Under the pieces are notes generated by a model. The model made no database searches. It was given only the letters and a program-made list of their open reading frames with translations, and was not told where the DNA came from. 64,000 nucleotides of DNA from an uncultured Comamonas sp. (GTDB lineage: Bacteria > Pseudomonadota > Gammaproteobacteria > Burkholderiales > Burkholderiaceae_C). Positions within the stretch are counted from its first letter, which is position 1. Each line of letters starts with the position of its first letter. The stretch spans positions 124,001 through 188,000 of the forward strand of contig CAMZGS010000005.1 of assembly GCA_947306475.1 (NCBI GenBank), written 5' to 3'. This document shows positions 14,173 to 24,068 of this stretch, one piece after another. The translations under genes and the position numbers were made by a program.

Positions 14173-15441
14173 TTATGCAGCGTAGCGCTGCTGGATGTAG
14201 TTGAGCACGATGGCCTGGAACTCTTCGGCGATGCGCTCGCCACGCAGCGTCATGGCCTTTTCGCCGTTGATATACACCGGCGCGGCGGGTGCCTCACCCG
14301 TGCCGGGCAGGCTGATGCCGATGTCGGCGTGCTTGCTCTCACCGGGGCCGTTGACGATGCAGCCCATCACGGCCACTTTCATGCCTTCAACGCCAGGGTA
14401 TTGCTGGCGCCAGATGGGCATATTGGCGCGCAGGAAATCGTCGATGTCCTTGGCCAGCTCTTGGAAGACGGTGCTGGTGGTGCGTCCGCAGCCAGGGCAG
14501 GCGGTGACGCTGGGCACAAACGAGCGCATGCCCAGGGCTTGCAGGATTTCTGCGGCCACTACCACTTCTTGGGTGCGCGCTTCGCCCGGCTGGGGGGTGA
14601 GCGAGACGCGGATGGTGTCGCCAATGCCTTCCTGCAACAGAATGCCCAAGGCCACACTCGAAGACACGGTGCCGCGCGTGCCCATGCCCGCTTCGGTCAG
14701 GCCCAGGTGCAGGGCGTAGTCGCAGCGGCGCGCCAGTTCGCGATACACGGCGATCAAATCCTGCACGCCGCTGACCTTGCACGACAGCAGGATGTTGTCG
14801 CCATTGAGCCCCAGCGCTTCGGCGCGGCGCGCCGAGTCGATGGCCGAGGTGATCAGCGCCTCGTACATCACCTGGCGCACATCCCAGGGCTGGGCGCGCT
14901 GGTTGTTGACATCCATCAGCTGGGCCATCAGTTCCTGATCCAGACTGCCCCAGTTGACGCCAATGCGCACGGCCTTGTCGTAGCGCGCGGCAATTTCGAT
15001 CATCTGGGCAAACTGCTTGTCCTTTTTCTCACCCTTGCCGACGTTGCCGGGGTTGATGCGGTACTTGGACAGCGCCTGCGCGCAGTCGGGATGGTCGGTG
15101 AGCAGTCGGTGGCCGTTGTAGTGAAAGTCGCCCACCAGCGGCACCGGGCAGTTCATGCGGTCCAGTTGCTCGCGGATATAGGGCACGGCCGCCGCCGCTT
15201 CGGGCGTATTGACGGTGATGCGCACCAGCTCGGAGCCGGCCTGCGCCAGATCACGCACCTGGATGGCGGTTTCCACCGCATCCACGGTGTCGGTATTGGT
15301 CATCGATTGCAGGCGTACCGGGGCGCTGCCGCCCACGGTCACTACATGCTCACCCCAGGCGATGCGGGCCACGCGGCTTTTGCGCGGCAGGGGGGCGGCC
15401 AAGGCAATCGGGCTGGCTGCGCAGGGAGTTTGTTCAGACAC
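14173..15441 (-). CDS. ispG: 4-hydroxy-3-methylbut-2-enyl-diphosphate synthase
   Basis: Fe-S enzyme of the MEP isoprenoid pathway that converts MEcPP to HMBPP. The 422 residues comprise a TIM-barrel part ([10 protein letters not shown] and the [12 protein letters not shown] segment) and a C-terminal cluster domain with CPGCGRTT and [10 protein letters not shown] providing the three cluster cysteines. The start codon is GTG at 15441, two bases after the rodZ stop, with GAGGTGA upstream inside the end of rodZ, so translation is probably coupled. Confidence 0.97.
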   Translation of the reverse strand: MSEQTPCAASPIALAAPLPRKSRVARIAWGEHVVTVGGSAPVRLQSMTNTDTVDAVETAIQVRDLAQAGSELVRITVNTPEAAAAVPYIREQLDRMNCPVPLVGDFHYNGHRLLTDHPDCAQALSKYRINPGNVGKGEKKDKQFAQMIEIAARYDKAVRIGVNWGSLDQELMAQLMDVNNQRAQPWDVRQVMYEALITSAIDSARRAEALGLNGDNILLSCKVSGVQDLIAVYRELARRCDYALHLGLTEAGMGTRGTVSSSVALGILLQEGIGDTIRVSLTPQPGEARTQEVVVAAEILQALGMRSFVPSVTACPGCGRTTSTVFQELAKDIDDFLRANMPIWRQQYPGVEGMKVAVMGCIVNGPGESKHADIGISLPGTGEAPAAPVYINGEKAMTLRGERIAEEFQAIVLNYIQQRYAA

Positions 15442-15443
15442 GT

Positions 15444-16400
15444 TTACTTCACCTCAAAACGCGCCACGTTGTCGCGCGCTTTGGCCAGCACGTCAAACGG
15501 GGCGCCGTCAATCTCCACTTCCGTGACATCGGCCTTGCCCAGCACCACGGAAAGCGGCCGGCGCGCTGTGGCATCCACCACTTCGCCGGCTTTCAGGATT
15601 TTTTCGACCACCAGACTCCCGTCGGCATCGCGCACCTGCACCCACACCTCCCCCGTGGCGCGCAGACGCAAGGCCGGTGTGCCACCAGCCGCAGCGGCAG
15701 GCGCTTCGGCCACCGACGCAGCAGAGGCATCGGTCTGAGCGGAAGCCTGGGGCGCCGGCGCAACCGCCGCGCCCTGCCCTGCTGCCGCGCCGGCCTCATC
15801 GCTATCCAGCGGCGCATCGGCCGGCACCTGCCCCGGCGCAAACAATGGCTGGTCGGCCTCCGGCGCCGCAGCGGAGAAAAAGGACGACGAGGACGACGGA
15901 CTGGCCGGCGCAGCGGCCACGCTCGCGCCTTCTGCGCTTTCTTCCTGCCCCTGCTGCCACTGCCAGGCGGCATATGCCAGGGCCGCACCAGCCAGCAGCA
16001 GCACCGACAGCAGCGCCAGCCGGCGGCCCAGGGGACCGGCGGAAGGCGTCAGGGCCGAAGGCACGGCGCGATCGCGCACCGGTTCGTTGATGCTGGGCCG
16101 TGCGTTCAGGCGCGCGCTTTGCTGCTGGGGCAGCAAATCCAGGATGGGCTGCGCCGGTATGCGCAGGTTGCGGCACACACTCATGGTCAGGGAGCGTGCA
16201 AACACCACATCGGGCAGGGCCTGCCAGTCCTCGTCTTCCAGCGCCTGCAATTTCTCGACCGGGACCTTCAGGGTCGCAGCCAATGCCTCCAGGGGCACAT
16301 CCTGGCCCGTGCGGGCCTGCCGCAGCATCTGCCCCGGGCCAACCGACTCAGCGGCAGGTGCATTGTTCTGGGCATTTTCAGCGCCAACCGCTTCACTCAT
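15444..16400 (-). CDS. rodZ: RodZ-like helix-turn-helix membrane protein
   Basis: A 318-residue cytoskeletal adaptor of the RodZ type, which links MreB to the cell-wall machinery. It has a cytoplasmic helix-turn-helix domain (about 18-85, [19 protein letters not shown]), a basic linker, one membrane helix (about 129-148, [20 protein letters not shown]), a long Ala/Pro/Ser-rich low-complexity periplasmic stretch and a C-terminal DUF4115-like domain. The start at 16400 has AAGGGG nine bases upstream and overlaps the pilF stop by 8 bases. The low-complexity stretch makes any functional equivalence inferred. Confidence 0.85.
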   Translation of the reverse strand: MSEAVGAENAQNNAPAAESVGPGQMLRQARTGQDVPLEALAATLKVPVEKLQALEDEDWQALPDVVFARSLTMSVCRNLRIPAQPILDLLPQQQSARLNARPSINEPVRDRAVPSALTPSAGPLGRRLALLSVLLLAGAALAYAAWQWQQGQEESAEGASVAAAPASPSSSSSFFSAAAPEADQPLFAPGQVPADAPLDSDEAGAAAGQGAAVAPAPQASAQTDASAASVAEAPAAAAGGTPALRLRATGEVWVQVRDADGSLVVEKILKAGEVVDATARRPLSVVLGKADVTEVEIDGAPFDVLAKARDNVARFEVK

Positions 16401-17229
16401 TCCAAGCCCCTTGTTCGTACAAATCACGCTCCCTGGACGTCGGGAAGCGCTGGATCAACTGGTTGCCCTGCTGGCGCACAGCCAGGGAGTCGCCCAGTTT
16501 GTGGTCAATGCGCATGCCCAGCCACAACGAGGCGGCGCTGGCAAATTCGCTGTTGTTCAGACGGCGGATGTAAAAACGCGCGCGCTGCAGATCGCCGCTC
16601 TCCATGAGCGCGCGGGAATAGTTCAGGCCGATGGCCGGATTGCCTGGATCGAGCTCATACGCCTGGGTGAGCACCGGCAGCACCTGATCGGTCTTGCCCT
16701 CATCGCGCAGGCAGACGGCCTTGGCCAGCAGCGTACGCGCGCGCCCGGCGTCGGGGTAGCGCCCATCGACCAGGGCGGCATCAAAGTGCATGTGGGCACG
16801 CTCGAAGTTCTTCTGCTGGCACTGCGACCAACCCAGGTTGTAGCGGGTGTCCGGGTCACCGGGGCGGATGCTCAAGGCACGATCAAAGCTGGCATCGGCC
16901 TTGAGGTAGTCGCGCTGGCTCAGATAGATCCAGCCACGCAGGTTGTAGGCATCGGCGTAGTTGGGATGCGCCTGCAAGGCCTGTGCCACTTCACCCAGGG
17001 CGATGTCGTAACGCCCCTCGGAAAAGTGCATGGCGCCTAGCTGCACGCGGGTCTGCGCCAGGCGCAGGCGCTCGGCATCCACGCTGGTGTTGTACATCGG
17101 GTCGTTGGTGGGGGTCTGCACGTCCGTGCTGGCACAACCGGCCAGCACAGCTGCCACTGCTCCACCCCATAACGTCTTTTGCACCAAACGTACTGCGAGA
17201 GAGAACACGGGGGCTCGAGATGACAGCAT
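16393..17229 (-). CDS. pilF: Type IV pilus biogenesis/stability lipoprotein PilF
   Basis: Pilotin that places the PilQ secretin in the outer membrane. The 278 residues begin with a lipoprotein signal ending LAGC (Cys 32), followed by TPR repeats (DAYNLRGWIYLSQRDYLKADASFDRAL and others). The start ATG at 17229 is chosen over the ATG six bases upstream because AAAGGA would sit right against the latter. It lies between rlmN and rodZ-ispG as in many proteobacteria. Other pil genes are not in the window. Confidence 0.92.
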   Translation of the reverse strand: MLSSRAPVFSLAVRLVQKTLWGGAVAAVLAGCASTDVQTPTNDPMYNTSVDAERLRLAQTRVQLGAMHFSEGRYDIALGEVAQALQAHPNYADAYNLRGWIYLSQRDYLKADASFDRALSIRPGDPDTRYNLGWSQCQQKNFERAHMHFDAALVDGRYPDAGRARTLLAKAVCLRDEGKTDQVLPVLTQAYELDPGNPAIGLNYSRALMESGDLQRARFYIRRLNNSEFASAASLWLGMRIDHKLGDSLAVRQQGNQLIQRFPTSRERDLYEQGAWNE

Positions 17230-17263
17230 GCACATCCTTTCAACGAAAAAACACAGACACACC

Positions 17264-18394
17264 CTAGCGAGCGCGATAAACGCTAATGGTACGTTGCTTT
17301 GCCATGCGTTCTGCCGCTCTGGTGCGGTCTTTCACATCGCCGGCCAGCTGCCCGCAGGCGGCATCGATGTCGTCGCCGCGCGTCTTGCGCACGGTGGTGA
17401 CGATGCCGGCATCGTTGAGCAGCTGGGCAAAGCGCTGCACCGCCGCGCTGCCCGAACGCAGCAGCCCCGACTGCGGAAAGGGGTTGAACGGGATCAGGTT
17501 GAACTTGCACCACGCCTTGCCCTTGCCGTAGCGGCGCACCAGGTCGATCAGCTGCTGGGCATGCTCGGGCTGGTCGTTGACGCCATCGAGCATGCAGTAT
17601 TCAAAGGTAACAAAATCGCGCGGCGCAAACTCCAGATAGGCCTCGCAGGCTTGCAGCAGCTCGTCCAGCGGGTATTTCCTGTTCAGCGGCACCAGGTGGT
17701 CGCGCAGCCCGTCGTTGGGGGCGTGCAGCGACACGGCCAGGGCCACGGGGCAGTCCTGGCTCAGGCGCTGCATCATCGGCACCACACCGGAGGTGGACAC
17801 CGTCACGCGCCGGCGCGAGAGGCCATAGCCGTGGTCGTCCAGCATGGTTCTGAGCGCTGGCACCAGGGCGGCGTAGTTCTGCAACGGCTCGCCCATGCCC
17901 ATCATGACCACGTTGGTGATGACGCGCTCGGACGTGTTCAGGTGGCGGCGCAGGAAGTGCTCGGCAAACCACAGCTGGGCAATGATTTCGCCCGTGGTCA
18001 GATTGCGGCTGAAGCCCTGATGGCCGGTGGAGCAGAAACGGCAACCCACCGCGCAGCCGGCCTGCGAGGAAACGCACAGCGTGCCGCGATCGTCCTCGGG
18101 GATGAAGACCGCCTCCACCGCATTGCCGTCGCCCACATCAAACAGCCACTTGATGGTGCCGTCGCGCGACTCCTGTTGTGTGAGGATCTTCAGCCCCTCG
18201 ATGCAGGCCTGGGTGGCGAGTTTTTCGCGCAGCGACTTGGCCAGATCGGTCATCTGGGCAAAGTCGGTGGCACCGCGCTGGTGGATCCAGCGAAACAGCT
18301 GCGTGGCGCGAAACGGCTTTTCCCCCAGGCTCTGGCAGTAGGCAACCAGACCTGGCAGGTCAAAATTCAACAGGTTGGTGAGGGTGGTGCTCAT
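17264..18394 (-). CDS. rlmN: Dual-specificity 23S rRNA/tRNA methyltransferase RlmN
   Basis: Radical-SAM enzyme that makes 2-methyladenosine at A2503 of 23S rRNA and A37 of some tRNAs. The 376 residues carry the cluster motif C114-C118-C121 (CAVGCRFC). The C-terminal [10 protein letters not shown] supplies the cysteine that resolves the methyl-enzyme intermediate. ATG at 18394 gives the usual [16 protein letters not shown] start. It is 34 bases upstream of pilF. Confidence 0.97.
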   Translation of the reverse strand: MSTTLTNLLNFDLPGLVAYCQSLGEKPFRATQLFRWIHQRGATDFAQMTDLAKSLREKLATQACIEGLKILTQQESRDGTIKWLFDVGDGNAVEAVFIPEDDRGTLCVSSQAGCAVGCRFCSTGHQGFSRNLTTGEIIAQLWFAEHFLRRHLNTSERVITNVVMMGMGEPLQNYAALVPALRTMLDDHGYGLSRRRVTVSTSGVVPMMQRLSQDCPVALAVSLHAPNDGLRDHLVPLNRKYPLDELLQACEAYLEFAPRDFVTFEYCMLDGVNDQPEHAQQLIDLVRRYGKGKAWCKFNLIPFNPFPQSGLLRSGSAAVQRFAQLLNDAGIVTTVRKTRGDDIDAACGQLAGDVKDRTRAAERMAKQRTISVYRAR

Positions 18395-18461
18395 GGGTGG
18401 GAAGTGCGGGCCTGCCCGATGTGCGGCAGGCGCTGGTGCCGACCTTGGCACAAAATGCAAT

Positions 18462-18490
18462 GCCCCATGCAACACTGGGCTGCATGGGGC
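18462..18490 (-). terminator. Terminator-like hairpin after ndk
   Basis: A perfect 10-bp stem (GCCCCATGCA at 18462-18471, TGCATGGGGC at 18481-18490) sits 24 bases past the ndk stop. The minus strand then reads ATTGCATTTTG, a weak U-tract. Confidence 0.55.
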
Positions 18491-18514
18491 GATGGGCCAC
18501 GGGGCAGCGTCGGA

Positions 18515-18940
18515 TTAGCGTGCGTACACGTTCATGCCGGGGAAGAAGAAGGCCACTTCAACGGCTGCGGTCTCGGGAGCGTCGGAGCCGTGCACGGCGT
18601 TGGCGTCGATGCTGTCGGCAAAGTCGGCGCGAATGGTGCCGGGCTCGGCCTTCTTGGGGTCGGTGGCGCCCATCAGCTCACGGTTCTTCAGGATGGCGTT
18701 TTCGCCTTCGAGCACCTGGATCATCACGGGGCCGGAGATCATGAAGTCCACCAGATCCTTGAAGAAGGGACGCTCCTTGTGCACAGCGTAGAACTGCTCG
18801 GCCTCAGCGCGCGACAGATGCACCATCTTGGCGGCAGCAATCTTCAGGCCAGCGCCTTCGAAGCGGGCATAGATCTGGCCGATCACGTTCTTGGCAACGG
18901 CGTCGGGCTTGATGATGGAGAGGGTACGTTCGATAGCCAT
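18515..18940 (-). CDS. ndk: Nucleoside-diphosphate kinase
   Basis: Balances NTP and dNTP pools by a ping-pong mechanism through a phosphohistidine. The 141 residues include the active-site His117 in the NAVHGSD signature, and K11 (TLSIIKPDA) for phosphate binding. Start ATG at 18940. It is flanked by a hairpin on the 3' side and the interrupted palindrome at 19052-19131 on the 5' side, so it looks like a single-gene unit. Confidence 0.98.
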   Translation of the reverse strand: MAIERTLSIIKPDAVAKNVIGQIYARFEGAGLKIAAAKMVHLSRAEAEQFYAVHKERPFFKDLVDFMISGPVMIQVLEGENAILKNRELMGATDPKKAEPGTIRADFADSIDANAVHGSDAPETAAVEVAFFFPGMNVYAR

Positions 18941-19051
18941 GGGATGTTTTCCTTGAATTGAAAGTTGTTTTTTTACCACCGGGCAAAACCCGGCATTCTA
19001 ATCGTGCCGTCAAGCCCTGCGAAAGCAAAAAGCTTTGGCACTTGCATTTTC

Positions 19052-19131
19052 ATAGCTGCTGGCGCTCTTGCAGAGGAAACTTCAGAAGCATTACACCCTG
19101 AAACCTTCACCCATACAGCGCAAGCAGCTAT
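19052..19131. repeat. Interrupted palindrome, full copy (rluB-ndk gap)
   Basis: Two 34-nt arms (19052-19085 and 19098-19131) around a 12-nt centre. They pair at 23 of 34 positions, including the outermost nine (ATAGCTGCT), GCGCT at arm positions 11-15, and TTCAG at the inner end. The repeat lies just downstream of rluB and upstream of ndk. Confidence 0.85.
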
Positions 19132-19163
19132 CAAATACGTAGATTTTCGTGCACACTGCGCGA

Positions 19164-20441
19164 TCAGCGCGCCGGGCCGCGCCTGCCGGCGGGCTTGCGC
19201 TTTTGCGCCAGACGTGCGCGTTGCAGGCTGTCGTGACCAATCCGCACCGGCGTCTTTCTGCCCAGACCTTCGTCCGTGGCAGCCGCCGGGCTGGCGCGAC
19301 GCGGCTTGCCGGCGCGGCGGGCGCGCAGCTGGCGGGCCTCTTCGGCGGCCTTGACCTCGGCCTTGGCGCGCGAGCCCACGCGGTCGGCCTGGCGGCGGAT
19401 GTTCTGCCTGGGCGCAGCCGGCTTGCGCAGCAGCGCCTGATCGGCCCCGCTGGCGGCCACCAGAGCGGCGATGTCCTTGTGGTCCAGCTCCAGGTAGGCG
19501 CCACGGCGCAAACCGCGCGGCAGCTGCATGGCGCCGTAGCGGATGCGGATCAGGCGGCTCACCGCACGGCCCACGGCCTCGAAGATGCGGCGCACTTCGC
19601 GGTTACGCCCTTCGCTGATGGTGACGCGGTACCAGACGTTGGCGCCTTCGCCGCCGCCCTCCTCAATGCTGCCAAAGGAAGCCATGCCGTCTTCCAGCAT
19701 CACGCCATCAAGCAGTTGCTGCTTTTCCTCGTCGGTCAGCGCACCCAGCACACGCACGGCGTATTCACGCTCCAGACCAAAGCGCGGGTGCATCAGGCGG
19801 TTGGCCAGATCGCCGGAGTTGGTCAGCAGCAGCAGGCCTTCGGTGTTCAGGTCCAGACGCCCCACCGACTGCCATTTGCCCTGATTCAGGTGCGGCAGAC
19901 GACGAAAGACCGTGGGGCGATTCTGCGGGTCGTCGTGCGTGACGACTTCGCCCACAGGCTTGTGGTACGCCAGCACACGCACGGCCTGCTGCTCGATGCG
20001 CACGCGCACCGGCTTGCCGTCGAGCTTGATGATGTCGCCCACCTGCACGCGCTGGCCCACGTGGGCCGGGGCGTTGTTCACCGTCAGGCGCCCCTCAGCA
20101 ATCATGCGCTCCATCTCCAGGCGCGAGCCCAGACCAGCCTGGGCCAGCACCTTGTGCAGTTTGGGCGACTGCGCCTCGGGTTGCAGCACGCGCTTGTGCG
20201 CAGCAGCGGCGGATGCCTGTTCGGCCAGCAGCTCGGCATCCGGCTGCTGCAAGGCGGCATCCATGTGCCCGGAGACGATGTCGGCAAAGTCATAGCCCTC
20301 GGATTCGACGGGCGCCGCAACACGCGCGGGGCGTTTGGCTGCTGGTGCGCCGGTCGTGGGGCTGCGGCGTGTTGCGCCAGGGGCGGGGCCGCGCCGACGC
20401 GCAGCGGAAGGGCCTCGAGGGGCTTGGGAAGGACGGGACAT
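19164..20441 (-). CDS. rluB: 23S rRNA pseudouridine synthase RluB
   Basis: Isomerises U2605 (E. coli numbering) in 23S rRNA. The 425 residues comprise a basic low-complexity N-terminus (1-45), an S4 RNA-binding domain (about 93-150, KLHKVLAQAGLGSRLEMERMI), the RsuA-family catalytic domain with Asp197 in GRLDLNTEG, and a 70-residue Arg/Lys/Ala tail. The tails probably contact rRNA. Start ATG at 20441. It follows scpB by 63 bases, a widespread pairing. Confidence 0.93.
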   Translation of the reverse strand: MSRPSQAPRGPSAARRRGPAPGATRRSPTTGAPAAKRPARVAAPVESEGYDFADIVSGHMDAALQQPDAELLAEQASAAAAHKRVLQPEAQSPKLHKVLAQAGLGSRLEMERMIAEGRLTVNNAPAHVGQRVQVGDIIKLDGKPVRVRIEQQAVRVLAYHKPVGEVVTHDDPQNRPTVFRRLPHLNQGKWQSVGRLDLNTEGLLLLTNSGDLANRLMHPRFGLEREYAVRVLGALTDEEKQQLLDGVMLEDGMASFGSIEEGGGEGANVWYRVTISEGRNREVRRIFEAVGRAVSRLIRIRYGAMQLPRGLRRGAYLELDHKDIAALVAASGADQALLRKPAAPRQNIRRQADRVGSRAKAEVKAAEEARQLRARRAGKPRRASPAAATDEGLGRKTPVRIGHDSLQRARLAQKRKPAGRRGPAR

Positions 20442-20504
20442 GGCGGTAGGAATCCGGAAAAGAAAAGGGAAAGAAGAAAGCACCGTGCGCAGCCATGGGC
20501 GACA

Positions 20505-21212
20505 TCAGGCCGCCGGTTCACTGGCAGTGGCCGGGTCCGATGGGTCCGATGGCTCGGACGAAACGGGGGCGGTGGTGGAGTCCGGGTCGGCGGGCGTCTT
20601 CAGCGCCATGCCGTCCTGGGCAAAAAGGTCGGGGGTAAAGGGCTGCGCGTCCTGCGCCTCCTGCTGCAAGGCGGCCACCAGGGCTTCCTGCCCGGCAAGG
20701 TCATCTTCCGAGTCGAGCAGCGGCAGGTCGGCCAGGGAGCGCAGCCCCAGATCGTCCAGAAACTGGCGCGTGGTGGCCAGCAGGGCCGGGCGCCCGACGG
20801 TTTCGCGGTAGCCGATTTCCTCGATCCAGCCCCGGTCTTCCAGCTGCTTGATGATCTGGCTGCCAACGGTGACGCCACGAATGTCTTCAATATCGCCCCG
20901 CGTCACAGGCTGCCGGTAGGCGATGATGGCCAGCGTCTCCAGCACGGCGCGGCTGTAACGCGGGGGCTTGTCGGGGTTGAGGCGGTCAAGGTATTCGCGC
21001 ACCTCGGGGCGGGTCTGAAAGCGCCAGCCGGAGGCCACCTGCACCAGCTCCACGCCCCTGCCCTGCCACTGGACTTGCAATTGCTGCAGCATGCGCTCGA
21101 TGCTGGCGCCATCCAGCGCGCCGTCGAACAGCGCCCGCAGCGCGGGAAGCGTAAGGGGTTGGTTGGCGCTGAGCAGAGCTGCTTCCAGCACCAGGATGAC
21201 ATCCATGGGCAT
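20505..21212 (-). CDS. scpB: Segregation and condensation protein ScpB
   Basis: Winged-helix kite subunit of the SMC-ScpAB condensin. The 235 residues comprise two winged-helix domains ([23 protein letters not shown], and [22 protein letters not shown]) and an acidic C-terminal tail. Start ATG at 21212; the ATG six bases later is also possible. No scpA is adjacent, so the kleisin must be encoded elsewhere. Confidence 0.93.
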   Translation of the reverse strand: MPMDVILVLEAALLSANQPLTLPALRALFDGALDGASIERMLQQLQVQWQGRGVELVQVASGWRFQTRPEVREYLDRLNPDKPPRYSRAVLETLAIIAYRQPVTRGDIEDIRGVTVGSQIIKQLEDRGWIEEIGYRETVGRPALLATTRQFLDDLGLRSLADLPLLDSEDDLAGQEALVAALQQEAQDAQPFTPDLFAQDGMALKTPADPDSTTAPVSSEPSDPSDPATASEPAA

Positions 21213-21290
21213 ACCAGACAAGATCCGGGACAGGAGGGGCCGACCCTCACGGGCAGGCGGTGGGCTGGCAGCAGGCCAGCGCTTCGGCGG

Positions 21291-22319
21291 TCAAAGGGGT
21301 GGATTGTAATGCAGGCCCAGTTTTTCCACCGCCTGCAGAAAATCCGGCGGCGGACTGGCATGCCATTGCATCTGCTGGCCGGTGACAGGGTGGCACAACG
21401 CCAGACGGAAGGCATGCAGGCCCTGGCGCTGCAGGCCACCGGCCGGCGCACCGCCGTACAACGCATCGGCCACCAGGGGGTGTTGCAGGGACAGCATGTG
21501 CACGCGGATCTGGTGGGTGCGCCCGGTGTGCAGCTTGCAGTGCACCAGGCAGTGCTGGTCGCTACTGTCCAGACAGGTGATGTCGGTGCGGGCCGGTTTG
21601 CCGGGGTGCTGCGCCGGATCGACCACCGCCATGCGCAGGCGCTGGCGCGGATCGCGCCCGATGGCCGCCTCCACCGTGCACTCGGCGCTGCCCTGCCAGG
21701 CCCCGTGGGCCAGGGCCAGATAGCGGCGGCTGACGTTGCGCGCCGCAATCAGGGCCACCAGGGTATCCATGGTGGCGCGGGTCTTGGCCACCACCATCAG
21801 ACCGCTGGTGTCCTTATCCAGGCGGTGCACGATGCCGGCACGCGGCACCTGGCTGGCGCCGGCATGGTGCGCCAGCAGGCCGTTGAGCAGGGTGCCGCTC
21901 CAGTTGCCAGGTGCGGGGTGCACCACCAGGCCGGCGGGCTTGTTGACGACCAGCAGATGCTCGTCCTCGAACACCACGTCCAGGCTCATGGGCTCGGGCT
22001 TGAAGGCCTGGCTTTGTGCCGTGGGGCGCATGGCCACCTGCAGGCTGTCGCCCACCTTGACCTTGGTCGAAGGCTTGCTGACGCACTGGCCGTTGAGCTG
22101 TACCGCCTCCTGCGCCAGCAGCTGCTGCAAATAGCTGCGCGAGAACTCCGGCACCAGCTCGGCCAGCACCTTGTCCAGACGCACGCCATGCAGGGCCGCC
22201 GGCACCTGCACCTGGCGCAGTTCGACGGCCAGCTCATCCTGCGCCGTCCCGGCGCCATCGGATGCTTCGGCCTCCCAATCGTCGGAGCTGAGGTCGCTGG
22301 GAGGGAGTGCCTCGTTCAT
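21291..22319 (-). CDS. rluD: 23S rRNA pseudouridine synthase RluD
   Basis: Makes pseudouridines 1911, 1915 and 1917 in helix 69. The 342 residues include an acidic N-terminal extension (1-33), an S4 domain (about 46-105) and the catalytic domain with Asp168 in HRLDKDTSG. Start ATG at 22319. The bamD gene that lies near rluD in many proteobacteria is not here; upstream is the nlpD-like gene, with a strong terminator between them. Confidence 0.95.
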   Translation of the reverse strand: MNEALPPSDLSSDDWEAEASDGAGTAQDELAVELRQVQVPAALHGVRLDKVLAELVPEFSRSYLQQLLAQEAVQLNGQCVSKPSTKVKVGDSLQVAMRPTAQSQAFKPEPMSLDVVFEDEHLLVVNKPAGLVVHPAPGNWSGTLLNGLLAHHAGASQVPRAGIVHRLDKDTSGLMVVAKTRATMDTLVALIAARNVSRRYLALAHGAWQGSAECTVEAAIGRDPRQRLRMAVVDPAQHPGKPARTDITCLDSSDQHCLVHCKLHTGRTHQIRVHMLSLQHPLVADALYGGAPAGGLQRQGLHAFRLALCHPVTGQQMQWHASPPPDFLQAVEKLGLHYNPPL

Positions 22320-22360
22320 GGGCGGGCCTTTACACGGTGAAGAATTCAAAAAACACGGGA

Positions 22361-22386
22361 AAAAAAGGGCCCGGAAACCCGGGCCC
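22361..22386 (-). terminator. Intrinsic terminator after the nlpD-like gene
   Basis: A perfect 8-bp GC stem (GGGCCCGG/CCGGGCCC, 4-nt loop) is followed on the minus strand by six or more Ts. It lies 24 bases past the nlpD-like stop and isolates surE-pcm-nlpD from rluD. Confidence 0.9.
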
Positions 22387-22409
22387 CTGTGCATGCCAGG
22401 CCGCCAGGC

Positions 22410-23285
22410 TCAGCGTGCCGGCAGATAGCGTGACGGATCGACCGGCTTGCCCTGGCGGCGCACCTCGAAGTGCAGCTTGACGCGGTCGGCATCGCTGCTG
22501 CCCATCTCGGCGATCTTCTGACCTTTCTTCACATTCTGGTCTTCCTTGACCAGCAGCTTCTGGTTGTGGGCGTAGGCCGTCAGATAGGTGTTGTTGTGTT
22601 TCAGGATGATCAGGTGCCCATAGCCGCGCAGGCCGGCTCCGGCGTACACCACCTTGCCGTCGGCAGCAGCGACCACCGGGTCTCCAGCCTTGCCGGCAAT
22701 GTCCAGCCCCTTGTTGGTGCTTTCGTTGAAGGTGGCAATCACGCTGCCGGCCGCAGGCCAGATGAAGCCCAGGCCGCTGGCATCGGCATCCTGGGTGCCG
22801 GCCTTGGGCGGGGTGGTGGCAGCCGGTGTTGTGGTCGCAGCCGGCGTGCTGGATGTGCTCGTCGTCCTGCTGCCAGCCGGCGGCAGGGGCGTGGCCTGCA
22901 CGGTGGGCGTTGTCACGCTGGCCACGGCCTTGCTGCCCTCACCCGGTGCCTGTCCGGGAGGTACGACGCGCACCACCTGGCCCACCTCGATCACATCCGG
23001 GTTGGTCAGATTGCTCCAGCGAGCGATGTCCTTCCAGCTTTGCCCGTGCTCCAGGCCGATGCGAATCAGGGTATCGCCGGGCTTGACGGTGTAGTACCCG
23101 GGTTTGCCGGCATTTTCAGCCCCCGGCAGGGTGGCCGGATCGACAGTGCGCACGCCAGCGCCAAAGCCTCCACGGGTCTCGACCGGTGCCTGATTGGTCT
23201 GGGCGCAACCAGCCAAAATACCCACTGTCAGCAGCATGGCCCAGCCCACTGCACGTTTGTTCTGCTTCGTCATACGCTCTCTCAT
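22410..23285 (-). CDS. nlpD: NlpD-like lipoprotein with LysM and degenerate LytM domain
   Basis: A 291-residue lipoprotein (lipobox LAGC, Cys 27) with a LysM peptidoglycan-binding motif (about 63-110, YTVKPGDTLIRIGLEHG) and a C-terminal M23/LytM fold. The metal site is degraded: HxxxD appears as NKGLD and HxH as KLH. It should therefore be a non-enzymatic amidase activator, as known for E. coli NlpD acting on AmiC. The ATG at 23285 abuts the pcm stop (TGAATG). The ATG at 23273 has a closer GAGAGAG and is an alternative. rpoS, usual next neighbour of nlpD, is not found here. Confidence 0.88.
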   Translation of the reverse strand: MRERMTKQNKRAVGWAMLLTVGILAGCAQTNQAPVETRGGFGAGVRTVDPATLPGAENAGKPGYYTVKPGDTLIRIGLEHGQSWKDIARWSNLTNPDVIEVGQVVRVVPPGQAPGEGSKAVASVTTPTVQATPLPPAGSRTTSTSSTPAATTTPAATTPPKAGTQDADASGLGFIWPAAGSVIATFNESTNKGLDIAGKAGDPVVAAADGKVVYAGAGLRGYGHLIILKHNNTYLTAYAHNQKLLVKEDQNVKKGQKIAEMGSSDADRVKLHFEVRRQGKPVDPSRYLPAR

Positions 23286-24068
23286 TCAAGCAACCCCTGA
23301 TTTTAAGGGGACAAAATGCACCGCCTCCAGGACGGTCTGCGTCCAGGTGCCGTCGAAATTCCTGTCCACCATCAAGAGCATCTGCTGACCATGTTCGTTC
23401 ATCATGGGCGCCACCAGCCGCCCGCCGGGAGCCAGCTGTTCAGGCCAGGCCGGTGGCAGGGATTCGCCGCCCGCGGCGGCAATGATGCCCGCATACGGCC
23501 CACCCCTAGGGTAACCGAGCATACCGTCGCCCAGCAGCAAGTGGACATTGCTCAGACGCAAGGGGCGCAGATTGGCACGCGCCTTCTCGTGCAGGCCGCG
23601 CAGGCGCTCCATGGAATACACCTCGCGCGCCACCATGGACAGCACCGCCGCCTGGTAGCCGCAGCCGGTGCCGATTTCCAGCACCCGACCCAGGCCATTG
23701 GGCTGGGCACAGGCTGCGCCTTCGAGCAGCTCGACCATGCGCGCCACCACACTGGGCTTGGAGATGGTTTGCTGCAGGCCGATGGGCAGGCTGGTGTCCT
23801 CATAGGCCTGTGCCACCAGGGCACTGTCCACGAACTGGTGACGCGGCACGGTACCCATGGCCCGCAGCACCGTTGGCGACTTCACACCATCGGCTGCCAG
23901 ACGCTGCACCATGCGCTGGCGCACGGCGGCAGAATCCATTCCCCAACCGGTGGCCACGGGTGCCACCGGCGCGGCCGCCTGCCTGGAAACGGACGATGGG
24001 CGTGCCCCAGCGCCAGTGCCCAACGATGCGATGCGTGCCGGAAAGCCCGGACGGCGAGGTAGGTTCAT
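23286..24068 (-). CDS. pcm: Protein-L-isoaspartate O-methyltransferase
   Basis: SAM-dependent repair of isoaspartyl residues in aged proteins. The 260 residues carry the SAM motif VLEIGTGCGYQAAVLS and the family segment DTSLPIGLQQTISKPSVVARM. The first 45 or so residues (Arg/Ala/Pro-rich) extend beyond the usual enzyme and may be disordered. The ATG at 24068 overlaps the surE stop by 4 bases (ATGA), so the two are translationally coupled. An open frame continuing upstream of this start is only the antisense of other genes. Confidence 0.94.
   Translation of the reverse strand: MNLPRRPGFPARIASLGTGAGARPSSVSRQAAAPVAPVATGWGMDSAAVRQRMVQRLAADGVKSPTVLRAMGTVPRHQFVDSALVAQAYEDTSLPIGLQQTISKPSVVARMVELLEGAACAQPNGLGRVLEIGTGCGYQAAVLSMVAREVYSMERLRGLHEKARANLRPLRLSNVHLLLGDGMLGYPRGGPYAGIIAAAGGESLPPAWPEQLAPGGRLVAPMMNEHGQQMLLMVDRNFDGTWTQTVLEAVHFVPLKSGVA

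Noticed and set aside
19149..22340. A 1,063-codon plus-strand open frame
   Set aside because: Antisense shadow of rluB, scpB and rluD; no domain recognisable.
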